A stretch of DNA of 64,000 bases from Comamonas phosphati (lineage in GTDB: Bacteria > Pseudomonadota > Gammaproteobacteria > Burkholderiales > Burkholderiaceae_C): NCBI RefSeq assembly GCF_014637085.1, contig NZ_BMEU01000021.1, positions 1-64,000 on the forward strand, given 5' to 3'. The notes beneath the pieces are model-generated. The model made no database searches. It was not told the origin of the DNA and worked only from the letters and a program-made list of their open reading frames with translations. Shown one piece after another: positions 27,074-35,276 of the stretch (position 1 is its first letter; each line of letters opens with the position of its first letter). Position numbers and translations under genes: made by a program.

Positions 27074-28075
27074 ATGCCTTTGATCACCGCATTCCACGGC
27101 CGCCGGGCCGCGCTGGCCCTGGGGGCCGCAGTGGGCGCCATGCTGTGCGCCGCGCCCCTGGGTGCCGGCGCGCAGGACAAGTACCCCTCCAAGCCCATCA
27201 CCCTCGTGGTGCCGCAGGCCGCGGGCGGGGCCAACGACGCCATCGCGCGCGTGCTGGCGCAGCGCCTGACCGAGCAGATGGGCCAGAGCGTGATCGTGGA
27301 CAACCGCCCCGGCGCGGGCGGCACGCTGGCCACCGCGGCGCTGGCGCGCGCCAAGCATGATGGCTACACGCTGCTGGTCACGGCCGACAGCGCGCACGTG
27401 ATCGGCCCGGCGATCTACAAGAACCCCGGCTTCGATGCGGTCAAGGACTTCGAGCCCGTGGCGCCCATCGCCACGGCCGGCTATGTGCTGGTGGCGCACC
27501 CCTCGTTCCCGGGCAATAACGTGGCGGACCTCATCCGGCTCGCCAAGGCCAGCCCCGGCAAGTACGCCATCGCCTCGGCCGGCAACGGCACGCTCAACCA
27601 CCTGATCGGCGAACTGCTGCAAAAGGCCGCGGGCATCCAGCTGCAGCACATTCCCTACAAGGGCTCGGCTGCCGCCGCCACCGACGTGGCGGGCGGGCAG
27701 GTGCCGCTGTCGGTGCAGAGCCTGCCTTCGTCGATCGCCTTCATCAAGGCGGGCAAGCTCAAGGTGCTGGGCGTGGTGAACGAGAAGCGCGTCGCCGCGC
27801 TGCCCGACGTGCCCACCATCGGCGAGACGCTCAAGGGCTTCGGCCAGGCGCCGTGGTACGCCATGTTCGCCCCGGCGGGCACGCCCGCGCCCATCGTCGA
27901 GCGGCTGCAGGCCGAAGTGGCGAGCGCGCTGGATCACAAGGACGTGGTGGACAAGCTGGCCGTCGTGGGCTGCGAGCCGTTCAAGGGCACGTCCTCCCAG
28001 CTCGGCGCGCTCGTGCAATCCGACCTGCCCAAGTGGGCGCGCGTGGTCAAGGACACCGGCGCCACCGTGGACTGA
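27074..28075 (+). CDS. Bug-family tripartite tricarboxylate-binding protein
   Basis: The 333-residue exported protein has a signal peptide (RRAALALGAAVGAMLCAAPLGAGAQ) and Bug loops VVPQAAGGANDAIAR and NRPGAGGTLATAAL. It would bind a carboxylate in the periplasm. It starts at the ATG at 27074 with the ribosome site CAGGAG; the longer frame from 27005 overlaps the lyase and lacks a signal. It lies 16 nt after the lyase, so it is in the same operon and probably delivers the CoA transferase substrate. No TctA/TctB is present. Confidence 0.88.
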   Translation: MPLITAFHGRRAALALGAAVGAMLCAAPLGAGAQDKYPSKPITLVVPQAAGGANDAIARVLAQRLTEQMGQSVIVDNRPGAGGTLATAALARAKHDGYTLLVTADSAHVIGPAIYKNPGFDAVKDFEPVAPIATAGYVLVAHPSFPGNNVADLIRLAKASPGKYAIASAGNGTLNHLIGELLQKAAGIQLQHIPYKGSAAAATDVAGGQVPLSVQSLPSSIAFIKAGKLKVLGVVNEKRVAALPDVPTIGETLKGFGQAPWYAMFAPAGTPAPIVERLQAEVASALDHKDVVDKLAVVGCEPFKGTSSQLGALVQSDLPKWARVVKDTGATVD

Positions 28076-28124
28076 TCCGGTCCATACCCGATTCCACACG
28101 CCTCTCACCAAGGAGACACAACCC

Positions 28125-29114
28125 ATGATGGCAACGCGCATCACCCGCAAACACTTCGGCGCGCTGGCGCTGGCTGCGCTCGCCCCCTTGGCCCTGGCCG
28201 CGGCCTGGGCGCAGGGCGGCTACCCGTCGCGCACGCTGACCTTCGTCGTGCCCGCCGCAGCCGGCGGTACCACCGACCTCTCGGCCCGCATGGCCGCGCA
28301 GGCCCTGGCGCCGATGCTCGGCCAGTCCGTGGTGGTGGACAACAAGGGCGGCGGCAACGGCGCCATTGCCGCCAATCTGGTCAAGCGGGCCGAGCCCGAC
28401 GGCTACACGCTGCTCGTGCAGTACTCGGGCTACCATGTGATCTCGCCCCACCTGGTCAAGGCCAGGAGCTGGGAGCAAGGCGATTTCGCGCCCGTGGCCA
28501 ATGTGCTCTCGGCCCCGCAGATCATCGTGGTGCGCTCCGAACTGCCGGTGAAGACGCTGGCCGAGCTGGTCGACTACGCCAAATCCCATCCGGGCAAGCT
28601 CAACTACGCCTCTTCGGGCAACGGTTCGCTGCAGCATGTGACGGGCGCTATGCTGGAGCAGCAGGCCGGCGTGAAGATGGTGCACGTTCCCTACAAGGGC
28701 ACGGGCCCCGCGCTGCAGGACCTGCTGGGCGGCCAGGTGGACCTGACCTTCGGCACCGCGCCGCCGTTCATGCCCTATGTGCAAAGCGGCAAGCTGCGCG
28801 TATTGGCCGTGACGGGCAAGCAGCGCCTGCCCAGCCTGCCCAATGTGCCGACCACGGCCGAGGCCGGCTACCCCGGCGTGAACGCCACCTCGTGGTTCGC
28901 CGTGTTCGCGCCCAAGGCCACGCCGCAGCCCGTGATCGACAAGCTGGCGGCCGACCTGAAGAATGTGGTGGAAGACCCGGCCTTCAAGAAGAAAGCCGAG
29001 GAGCAGGGCGCCACGGCGGACTATATGAACTCGCAGCAGCTCGGTGCCATGGTCAAGACCGAGTACGCCAGCTGGGCCCAGGTGGTGAAGTCCTCCAAGA
29101 TCGAGGCTGAGTAG
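28125..29114 (+). CDS. Second Bug-family solute-binding protein
   Basis: The 329-residue paralogue of the preceding Bug protein has a signal peptide to about residue 30 ([18 protein letters not shown]) and loops [16 protein letters not shown] and [15 protein letters not shown]. The ribosome site GGAGACACAACCC repeats that of the first Bug gene nearly exactly, which suggests local duplication of the gene unit. The second loop lacks the proline of the usual PGAGG, so its ligand may differ. A terminator follows and ends the operon. Confidence 0.88.
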   Translation: MMATRITRKHFGALALAALAPLALAAAWAQGGYPSRTLTFVVPAAAGGTTDLSARMAAQALAPMLGQSVVVDNKGGGNGAIAANLVKRAEPDGYTLLVQYSGYHVISPHLVKARSWEQGDFAPVANVLSAPQIIVVRSELPVKTLAELVDYAKSHPGKLNYASSGNGSLQHVTGAMLEQQAGVKMVHVPYKGTGPALQDLLGGQVDLTFGTAPPFMPYVQSGKLRVLAVTGKQRLPSLPNVPTTAEAGYPGVNATSWFAVFAPKATPQPVIDKLAADLKNVVEDPAFKKKAEEQGATADYMNSQQLGAMVKTEYASWAQVVKSSKIEAE

Positions 29115-29135
29115 GCCGCACGTTTCGCATGGCCC

Positions 29136-29159
29136 AGGCCCGGAGCTTCCGGGCCTTTT
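29136..29159 (+). terminator. Terminator after the Bug operon
   Basis: AGGCCCGG (29136-29143), loop AGCTT, CCGGGCCT (29149-29156), then T. It lies 22 nt after the stop. Confidence 0.85.
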
Positions 29160-29215
29160 CATGTCCAGAGCGCTTGCCGTGTGATTGCATGCGACATGGG
29201 TCGACAATAGCGCCC

Positions 29216-31168
29216 ATGTCTTCCACGCATTCCGATGAATTGCTGGCCCAGGTGGCGGCATTGCCGCCGCTGCCGGGCGTGTACCGCTACTTCGACGCCG
29301 CGGGCACCTTGCTCTACGTGGGCAAGGCCATCAACCTCAAGCGCCGCGTCTCCAGCTATTTCCAGAAAGACCATGGCGGCACGCGCATAGGCCATATGGT
29401 CAGCAAGATCGCGCGCATGGAGACCACGGTGGTGCGCTCCGAGGCCGAGGCGCTGCTGCTGGAAAACAATCTGATCAAGACCCAGCACCCCAAGTACAAC
29501 ATCCTGTTCAGGGACGACAAAAGCTATCCCTATCTCAAGATCACCGGGGTGTCGCAGCGCGACGGCAAGGAGGGCGAGCCCGCCTTCCAGATTTTTCCGC
29601 GCATGGCCTATTACCGCGGTGCCGTGGACAAGCAGCACCGCTACTTCGGCCCCTATCCCAGCGCCTGGGCCGTGAAGGAAAGCATGCAGCTGCTGCAGAA
29701 GGTGTTCCGCCTGCGCACCTGCGAGGACACGGTGTTCGCCAACCGCAGCCGCCCCTGCCTGCTCTACCAGATCAAGCGCTGCACGGGGCCTTGCGTGGAT
29801 TTGATCTCGCCCGAAGCCTATGCGCTCGATGTGCGCAATGCCGAAGCCATGCTGCGCGGCGAAACCCAGGAGCTGATGCGCCAACTGGAGGCGCGCATGA
29901 TGGAGTACGCCGAAAAGCTCGAATACGAAAAGGCCGCCGAGGTGCGCAACCAGATCACCGCGCTGTCGCGCGTGCTGCACCAGCAGGCCATCGAGACGGC
30001 CGACGACAAGGATGTGGACATCCTCGCCGTCAAGGTGCAGGGCGGCCGTGCCTGCGTGAACCTGGCCATGGTGCGCGGTGGCCGCCATCTGGGGGACCGG
30101 CCGTATTTCCCGGCCAATCTGGGCGATGCGGCCTCGGTGTATTCAAGCGAGCAGGAACTCGACGCCGCGGCTGCCGCACGTCCGGTGGAAGAGCTGGTGC
30201 TCGATGCCTTCATCGCCCAGCACTATATGGGCGTGGCCGTGCCGCCCACGCTGATCGTCAGCCATCCGGTGGACAAGAAACTGGTGGAACTGTTGATCGA
30301 GCAGACCGGGGTGCGCATCACGGTGCTGCAGCAGCCGCGCGAGCAGCGCCGCATCTGGCTGGAGATGGCGCAGAAGAATGCCGACATCCAGCTCGCGCGC
30401 CTGCTGGCCGAGGAGGGCTCGCAACAGGCGCGCACGCGTGCCCTGGCCGAGGCGCTGGACCTGCCCGTGGACAGCCTGGACGAGCTGGGCATCGAATGCT
30501 TCGACATCTCGCACACCAGCGGGGAGAACACCCAGGCCTCCTGCGTGGTGTTCCGCCACCACAGGATGCAGAGCAGCGAGTACCGCCGCTTCAACATCGA
30601 GGGCATCACGGGCGGCGACGACTACGCTGCCATGCGCCAGGTGCTCACGCGCCGCTACAAGCCCGTGGCCGAGGCCCAGCGCGAGGCGGGGGGCGCCGAG
30701 CTGACGGGCAAGCAGCGGCGCCTGCCCGACCTGGTGCTGGTGGACGGCGGCAAGGGCCAGGTCAGCATGGCGCGCGAAGTGTTCACCGAACTGGGGTTGG
30801 ACCTGTCGCGCATCGTCGGCGTGGAAAAAGGCGAGGGCCGCAAGGTCGGTCTGGAAGAACTGGTCTTTGCCGATGGGCGCGACAAGGTCTATCTGGGGCA
30901 CGACTCCGCGGCGCTGATGCTGGTGGCCCAGATCCGCGACGAGGCCCACCGCTTTGCCATCACCGGCATGCGCGCGGCGCGTGCCAAGGTGCGCGTGGGC
31001 GGCGGCCAGCTGGAGGAGATTCCCGGCGTCGGCCCCAAGAAGCGCGCGCGGTTGCTGCAGCGTTTCGGCGGCGTGCGTGGCGTGGCCGAGGCCAGCGTGG
31101 ACGATCTGATGACGGTGGACGGTATCTCCGCCAGCCTGGCCGAAGACATTTACCGCGCGCTGCATTGA
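29216..31168 (+). CDS. uvrC: Excinuclease ABC subunit C
   Basis: UvrC makes both incisions in nucleotide excision repair. The 650-residue protein has a GIY-YIG nuclease ([29 protein letters not shown], about 18-48), a UVR motif for UvrB contact ([13 protein letters not shown], about 237), an RNase-H-like nuclease ([20 protein letters not shown], about 425, and [10 protein letters not shown], about 505) and C-terminal helix-hairpin-helix pairs ([18 protein letters not shown]). I start at [10 protein letters not shown] (29216); the longer frame runs back over the preceding terminator. Confidence 0.96.
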   Translation: MSSTHSDELLAQVAALPPLPGVYRYFDAAGTLLYVGKAINLKRRVSSYFQKDHGGTRIGHMVSKIARMETTVVRSEAEALLLENNLIKTQHPKYNILFRDDKSYPYLKITGVSQRDGKEGEPAFQIFPRMAYYRGAVDKQHRYFGPYPSAWAVKESMQLLQKVFRLRTCEDTVFANRSRPCLLYQIKRCTGPCVDLISPEAYALDVRNAEAMLRGETQELMRQLEARMMEYAEKLEYEKAAEVRNQITALSRVLHQQAIETADDKDVDILAVKVQGGRACVNLAMVRGGRHLGDRPYFPANLGDAASVYSSEQELDAAAAARPVEELVLDAFIAQHYMGVAVPPTLIVSHPVDKKLVELLIEQTGVRITVLQQPREQRRIWLEMAQKNADIQLARLLAEEGSQQARTRALAEALDLPVDSLDELGIECFDISHTSGENTQASCVVFRHHRMQSSEYRRFNIEGITGGDDYAAMRQVLTRRYKPVAEAQREAGGAELTGKQRRLPDLVLVDGGKGQVSMAREVFTELGLDLSRIVGVEKGEGRKVGLEELVFADGRDKVYLGHDSAALMLVAQIRDEAHRFAITGMRAARAKVRVGGGQLEEIPGVGPKKRARLLQRFGGVRGVAEASVDDLMTVDGISASLAEDIYRALH

Positions 31169-31237
31169 TGTCGATGTGTTGCTTTGTCCGCTTCGCAGCC
31201 GTATTGACGCGCATCCAGGGCCTGGGGCCGTGACACA

Positions 31238-31813
31238 ATGACGCCCATGTTCATGACCATCCCCACCTTGATGACCTGTACGCGGATCGTGGCGATACCG
31301 CTCATCGTCGGGGTGTTCTATACGCCGCTGGAGCCCGCCACGCGCAATCTGATCGCCACGCTGATGTTCATCGTGTTCGCCGCCACGGACTGGCTCGATG
31401 GCTATCTGGCCCGCAAGCTCGATCAGACCTCGGCGTTCGGCGCGTTCCTCGATCCGGTGGCCGACAAATTCCTGGTCTGCGCCTCGCTGCTGGTGCTGGT
31501 ACATCTGCAGCGCACGGACGTTTTCGTGGCTCTCATCATCATCGGCCGCGAGATCGCCATCTCGGCGCTGCGCGAATGGATGGCCCACATCGGTGCCAGC
31601 AAGAGCGTGGCCGTGCACATGCTGGGCAAGCTCAAGACCACGGCGCAGATGGTGGCCATTCCGTTCCTGCTCTATGACGGCGTGTTGTTTCGGGGCTTCG
31701 ACACCGGCGTCTGGGGGCAGGGTCTGATCTGGATCGCGGCCGTGCTCACGGTCTGGTCCATGGTCTATTACCTGCAGAAGGCCTTGCCTGAAATCCGGGC
31801 TCGCATCTCCTAG
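31238..31813 (+). CDS. pgsA: CDP-diacylglycerol-glycerol-3-phosphate 3-phosphatidyltransferase
   Basis: It makes phosphatidylglycerol phosphate at the inner membrane. The 191-residue protein has several membrane helices and the CDP-alcohol phosphotransferase signature DGYLARKLDQTSAFGAFLDPVADK (about 53-76) with all conserved Asp, Gly and Arg residues. The start could be 31238, 31247 or 31253, three in-frame ATGs close together; none has a clear ribosome site. It lies 70 nt after uvrC, the common uvrC-pgsA order in proteobacteria. Confidence 0.95.
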   Translation: MTPMFMTIPTLMTCTRIVAIPLIVGVFYTPLEPATRNLIATLMFIVFAATDWLDGYLARKLDQTSAFGAFLDPVADKFLVCASLLVLVHLQRTDVFVALIIIGREIAISALREWMAHIGASKSVAVHMLGKLKTTAQMVAIPFLLYDGVLFRGFDTGVWGQGLIWIAAVLTVWSMVYYLQKALPEIRARIS

Positions 31814-32231
31814 CGATTTGCAATGGATACGCTCAAAGCGCTTGTCCATCAAGCACTTTTTGCTATTTATTGATGAGCGTTTGAGAATTTTTTTTGTACG
31901 CTCTGCAAGCCTGTGATCGCAGGCCCTGGCGAAACCATGAGGCTTTGCGAGTCCTTGTCAATACGTGAAGCCGACACGCCATCCCCAGCAAAAAAGCCAC
32001 TCGCGAAGCCGAAAAAGGCCGCGAAACCGCATAGAATCGAATCTTGTCGCTGTGATGCGCAGCGCGAATTGACATGTGGAAAGTCCATGGCTTCAAGCCG
32101 AATGCAGATGCCGCAAGGCAGTGCAGATGTGCGGCAAGCCAGATTCCGTATCTGTCCGCGCCGGGTTTCTGGTTGCGCCAAATTTGCGGCCACAGAGGCA
32201 TTCCATTCACTTATTTCTCGAGAGGCATCTT
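31814..32231. other. Gene-free region before the HU gene
   Basis: About 420 bp hold the pgsA terminator and then the leader and promoter region of the HU gene. Several short open frames cross it on both strands but none has a ribosome site or recognisable sequence. I see nothing else. Confidence 0.5.
31836..31861 (+). terminator. Terminator after pgsA
   Basis: AAGCGCTTG (31836-31844) and CAAGCACTT (31850-31858), one mismatch, followed by a T run. Confidence 0.75.
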
Positions 32232-32504
32232 GTGAATAAAACCGAACTGATTGAGCACATCGCTACCAACGCCGACATTTCCAAGGCCGCTGCTGCGCGT
32301 GCGCTGGATTCCACCATCGACGCGGTGAAAAAGACACTGAAAAAGGGTGGTTCAGTATCGCTCGTTGGTTTCGGCACATTCGCCGTCGGCAAGCGTGCAG
32401 CCCGTACGGGTCGTAACCCCCGCACCGGCGACACCATCAAGATCAAGGCCGCGAAGGTGCCAAAATTCCGTCCGGGCAAGGCCTTGAAGGATGCCTTGAA
32501 CTGA
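32232..32504 (+). CDS. HU-family DNA-binding protein
   Basis: The 90-residue histone-like protein begins [21 protein letters not shown] from a GTG. It has the conserved core [24 protein letters not shown], with the proline-containing beta arm that bends DNA. The longer frame from 32076 is unlikely because residue 1 of the family falls exactly on this GTG. It binds DNA without strong sequence preference and compacts the nucleoid. tRNA-Val follows 16 bp later. Confidence 0.95.
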   Translation: MNKTELIEHIATNADISKAAAARALDSTIDAVKKTLKKGGSVSLVGFGTFAVGKRAARTGRNPRTGDTIKIKAAKVPKFRPGKALKDALN

Positions 32505-32520
32505 CAACCGGTTTGATGTG

Positions 32521-32596
32521 GGGTCCTTAGCTCAGTTGGTAGAGCGGCTCCTTTACACGGAGTAGGTCGGCGGTTCGAGACCGTCAGGACCCACCA
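32521..32596 (+). tRNA. tRNA-Val (anticodon TAC)
   Basis: GGGTCCT (32521-32527) pairs with AGGACCC (32586-32592), then encoded ACCA. The anticodon loop TTTACAC gives TAC; the T loop is GGTTCGAGACC. A full cloverleaf is visible. Confidence 0.97.
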
Positions 32597-32608
32597 CAGA
32601 AATCGCTG

Positions 32609-32638
32609 AAAGCACCTGGAGTTTCCGGGTGCTTTTTT
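32609..32638 (+). terminator. Terminator after tRNA-Val
   Basis: AAAGCACC (32609-32616) pairs with GGTGCTTT (32628-32635), extended by GG/CC, then T. Confidence 0.85.
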
Positions 32639-32756
32639 CATTTCTGCATGCTCTGTTGCAGGCCTGGGGTGGCGGCCGTGTGCAAGGCCTGCAGTTTTAT
32701 GACCGTCATGCAACAGCCTGGAGCGGTAAACAGCGAGTGCGCAGGTAGAATGCTTG

Positions 32757-32901
32757 CAATTAGCCTAACCCGTTGGTGGAGGTTGGATGGCATGGCGCTT
32801 TGATGCTCTGTAGAGACCCGGTCTGTGGCGTACTCGGGCTTGCCTGGCGGCCTCTCCACTGAACAATACCAAAGGCGAACGCAAGTTCGCCTTTGTTTTT
32901 T
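32757..32901 (+). ncRNA. Candidate structured small RNA or ppiD leader
   Basis: A possible -10 box TAGAAT lies at about 32745-32750. GTGGAG (32776-32781) can pair with CTCCAC (32854-32859), enclosing a CCCG...CGGG stem. It ends in a textbook terminator. There is no open frame with a ribosome site. It resembles no family I can name; I checked for 6S, RNase P and 4.5S landmarks and found none. Confidence 0.4.
32871..32901 (+). terminator. Terminator immediately upstream of ppiD
   Basis: AAAGGCGAAC (32871-32880), loop GCAA, GTTCGCCTTT (32885-32894), then GTTTTTT. It lies only 21 nt before the ppiD ATG, so it ends an upstream transcript or attenuates ppiD. Confidence 0.9.
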
Positions 32902-32922
32902 GCTGCCGCAGAAAGATAGACC

Positions 32923-34818
32923 ATGTTCGAATCCATCCGCAAGCATTCCAAGTTCGTAATGATCTTGTTGTTCTTGCTGATCATTCCCTCTTTCATCTTT
33001 GTCGGGGTCAACCAGAACTACTTCACGGAATCGAGCAAGACCGTGGCTCGAGTCGATGGTCATGACATCACCCAGCAGGATTGGGACAATGCCCATCGCG
33101 TGGAAAGCGACAGGTTGCGCGCCCAGAATCCCGGCATGGATGTCAAGCTGCTGGACTCGCCCGAGGCACGCTACGCCACCCTGGAAAAGCTGGTGCGCGA
33201 CCGCGTGCTGGCCACCGCCGTGAAGAAGCTGCACCTGACCGCGACCGATGAACAGCTGGTGCGCACGCTGCAGGAGATCCCGGCGATTGCGGCTCTGCGC
33301 AAGCCCGATGGCTCGCTGGATGCGCAGGCCTACAAGGCACTCGTGGGCTCTCAGGGCATGACGCCCGAAGGCTTCGAAGCCAATCTGCGCAACGAGCTTG
33401 CCCTCAACCAGGTGCTGGGCGGCATCTCGGCCACGGTGTTCACGACCGATGCGGAGCTCAAGCAGGCCATGGATGCGCTGTACCAGCGCCGCGAGGTGCA
33501 GGTGGCCCGCTTCGAGGCCAAGGCCTTTGCAGCCAAGGTCCAGCCATCGGAGGCCGAACTCAAGGCCTATTACGACGCCCATACCAGCCGCTTTCAGCAG
33601 CCCGAGGAAGCGTCGGTGGAATACGTGCAGCTGGACCTGGCAGCCGTGGAGGCCGGCATAGTGCTGAGCGAAGACGATTTGCGCACCTACTACAAGGAAA
33701 ATGCGGAACGCCTGGCCGGCCCTGAAGAGCGGCGCGCCAGCCACATCCTGATCAATGCGCCCAAGGATGCTCCGGCTGCCGATCGTGCCAAGGCAAAGGC
33801 CAAGGCCGAGGAACTGCTGGCCAAGGTGCGAGCGAATCCCAAGGGCTTTGCCGAAGTGGCCAAGGCCAACTCGCAGGATCCGGGCTCGGCAGCCTCCGGC
33901 GGCGATCTGGGCTACTTTGGCCGCGGCGCCATGGTCAAGCCTTTCGAGGATGCCGTGTTCGGCATGAAGGAAAGCCAGATCAGCGATGTGATCGAATCCG
34001 ATTTCGGCTATCACATCATCGAGCTGACCGGCATCAAGCAGCCCAAGGCACCTTCGTTCGAGGAAATGCGTCCCAAGCTGGTGGCCGATCTGAAGAAGCA
34101 GCAGGCCCAGCGCAAGTTCGCCGAGATGGCTGAAGCCTTCTCCAATGGTGTTTACGAGCAGTCCGACAGCCTGCAGCCTGTTGCCGACAAGTTCAAGCTG
34201 GCGGTCCACAAGGTCGAGCATGTGACGCGCCAGCCTGCTGCGGGTGCGCAAGGCCCTCTGGCCAACGCCCGCTTCCTGGAAGCGCTGTTCTCCAAGGACT
34301 CCCTGGAGAACAAGCGCAATACCGATGCCGTGGAACTGGCTCCCAGCAACCTGGTTTCCGGCCGCGTGGTGCAATACTCCGCAGCTCGCACTCTGCCGAT
34401 GAACGAAGTGGGCGACAAGCTCAAGCAGTTGTATGTGGCGCAGAAGTCGGCCGAGCTGGCATTGCGGGAAGGGCAGGCCAAGCTGGCCGAATGGAAGGCC
34501 AAGCCCGATGCGGCCCAACTGCCCGCCGCTGTGACCGTGAGCCGCGACCAGCCCCAGAACCTGCCGCGCCAAGTGGTGGATGCGGCACTGCATGCGTCGA
34601 CCGCTGCTCTGCCTTCCTGGGCGGGCGTTGATCTGGGCTCCGAAGGCTATGCCGTGGTGAAGGTGAACCGCATCGTCGAGCGCCAGGCGACCGAGGCCCA
34701 GCTGCTGGAACAGCAGCGGGCGCAATTCGTGCAGTGGTCGTCGCTGGCCGAGGTGATGGCGTACTACGAGCTGCTGAAGACACAGCTGAAGGTGCAGATC
34801 AAAGTGCCCCAGCCTTGA
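32923..34818 (+). CDS. ppiD: SurA N-terminal domain / peptidyl-prolyl isomerase PpiD
   Basis: The 631-residue periplasmic folding factor is anchored by one helix (FVMILLFLLIIPSFIFVGV, about 11-29). A SurA-like chaperone part (about 35-230) precedes a parvulin domain (about 268-375: RRASHILINAPKDAP..., NSQDPGSAASGGDLGYFGRGAMVKPFEDAVF). It helps folding of outer-membrane and secreted proteins near the Sec translocon. The length matches family members. tRNA-His follows, so it is probably transcribed alone. Confidence 0.93.
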   Translation: MFESIRKHSKFVMILLFLLIIPSFIFVGVNQNYFTESSKTVARVDGHDITQQDWDNAHRVESDRLRAQNPGMDVKLLDSPEARYATLEKLVRDRVLATAVKKLHLTATDEQLVRTLQEIPAIAALRKPDGSLDAQAYKALVGSQGMTPEGFEANLRNELALNQVLGGISATVFTTDAELKQAMDALYQRREVQVARFEAKAFAAKVQPSEAELKAYYDAHTSRFQQPEEASVEYVQLDLAAVEAGIVLSEDDLRTYYKENAERLAGPEERRASHILINAPKDAPAADRAKAKAKAEELLAKVRANPKGFAEVAKANSQDPGSAASGGDLGYFGRGAMVKPFEDAVFGMKESQISDVIESDFGYHIIELTGIKQPKAPSFEEMRPKLVADLKKQQAQRKFAEMAEAFSNGVYEQSDSLQPVADKFKLAVHKVEHVTRQPAAGAQGPLANARFLEALFSKDSLENKRNTDAVELAPSNLVSGRVVQYSAARTLPMNEVGDKLKQLYVAQKSAELALREGQAKLAEWKAKPDAAQLPAAVTVSRDQPQNLPRQVVDAALHASTAALPSWAGVDLGSEGYAVVKVNRIVERQATEAQLLEQQRAQFVQWSSLAEVMAYYELLKTQLKVQIKVPQP

Positions 34819-34888
34819 GGTAAATTGGAAAATTAGTCCCAAGTTCGGCCGAGGACTAATTTCCCTGCAGTACAATAGACGTTTCTAC

Positions 34889-34965
34889 GGTGGCTGTAGC
34901 TCAGTTGGTAGAGTCCAGGATTGTGATTCCTGTTGTCGTGGGTTCGAGCCCCATCAGCCACCCCA
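34889..34965 (+). tRNA. tRNA-His (GTG), copy 1
   Basis: The acceptor GGTGGCTG pairs with CAGCCACC including the extra G-1, then encoded CCA. The anticodon loop TTGTGAT gives GTG. It differs from copy 2 at two positions (TTG/TCG in the variable region and GAGCCC/GAGTCC in the T arm). Confidence 0.97.
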
Positions 34966-34972
34966 GATCGGA

Positions 34973-35001
34973 AAAACGCCTCATGCACCATGAGGCGTTT
35001 T
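34973..35001 (+). terminator. Terminator after tRNA-His copy 1
   Basis: AAAACGCCTCATG (34973-34985), loop CAC, CATGAGGCGTTTT (34989-35001). Confidence 0.9.
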
Positions 35002-35075
35002 GCATTGCCAAAGCCGCGATATGCCGTTGCGAGCCCTGGATAACAATGTTTTTACAGTAGAATAGACGCTTCTAC

Positions 35076-35152
35076 GGTGGCTGTAGCTCAGTTGGTAGAG
35101 TCCAGGATTGTGATTCCTGTCGTCGTGGGTTCGAGTCCCATCAGCCACCCCA
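35076..35152 (+). tRNA. tRNA-His (GTG), copy 2, island attachment gene
   Basis: It has the same structure as copy 1, and its upstream promoter-like stretch (AATAGACG.TTCTACGG) is also copied, so promoter and gene were duplicated together. Its 3' end provides the left attachment repeat of the integrated element. The gene stays complete after insertion, as is usual for tRNA-targeting integrases. Confidence 0.97.
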
Positions 35153-35155
35153 AAT
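35136..35155 (+). repeat. attL, direct repeat of tRNA-His 3' end
   Basis: TCCCATCAGCCACCCCAAAT is repeated exactly at 41401-41420. The bases beyond differ on both sides, so the repeat is 20 bp and defines the element ends. Confidence 0.93.
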
Positions 35156-35203
35156 TCTAAAAGTCGTTGGCAATCAATGACTTAGGTCAGGGCAAAACTG
35201 ATC

Positions 35204-35241
35204 GGTCTAGCACTTTGTATAGCACAAGGTCTAGCACTTCC
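35204..35241 (+). repeat. Direct repeats near the left end, possible integrase arm sites
   Basis: GGTCTAGCACTT occurs at 35204-35215 and 35228-35239, and again near the right end at 41314-41325, with a variant at 41291-41302. Short repeats at both ends of an integrase element are the usual form of arm-binding sites. A further TCTAGCACTTCC lies at 38543-38554. Confidence 0.6.
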
Positions 35242-35276
35242 AAGGTTGCATGTGAGTTCCAACCCACGGGAACTTC

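Larger units (their letters stand above)
32597..32922. other. Region between tRNA-Val and ppiD
   Basis: It holds the tRNA terminator, about 100 bp with no gene, and then a structured stretch (about 32757-32901) ending in its own terminator 21 nt before ppiD. The latter is listed as a candidate RNA. Confidence 0.55.

Noticed and set aside
31867-32239. Small genes before the HU gene
   Set aside because: Overlapping open frames on both strands without ribosome sites or familiar sequence; likely leader DNA.
32757-32901. Known housekeeping RNA (6S, RNase P or SRP RNA)
   Set aside because: None of the conserved landmarks of these RNAs is visible; kept only as an unnamed candidate.
34889-35152. 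Second tRNA-His as a partial duplicate made by island insertion
   Set aside because: Both copies are full length with their own promoters, and copy 1 has its own terminator, so the duplication is separate from the insertion.
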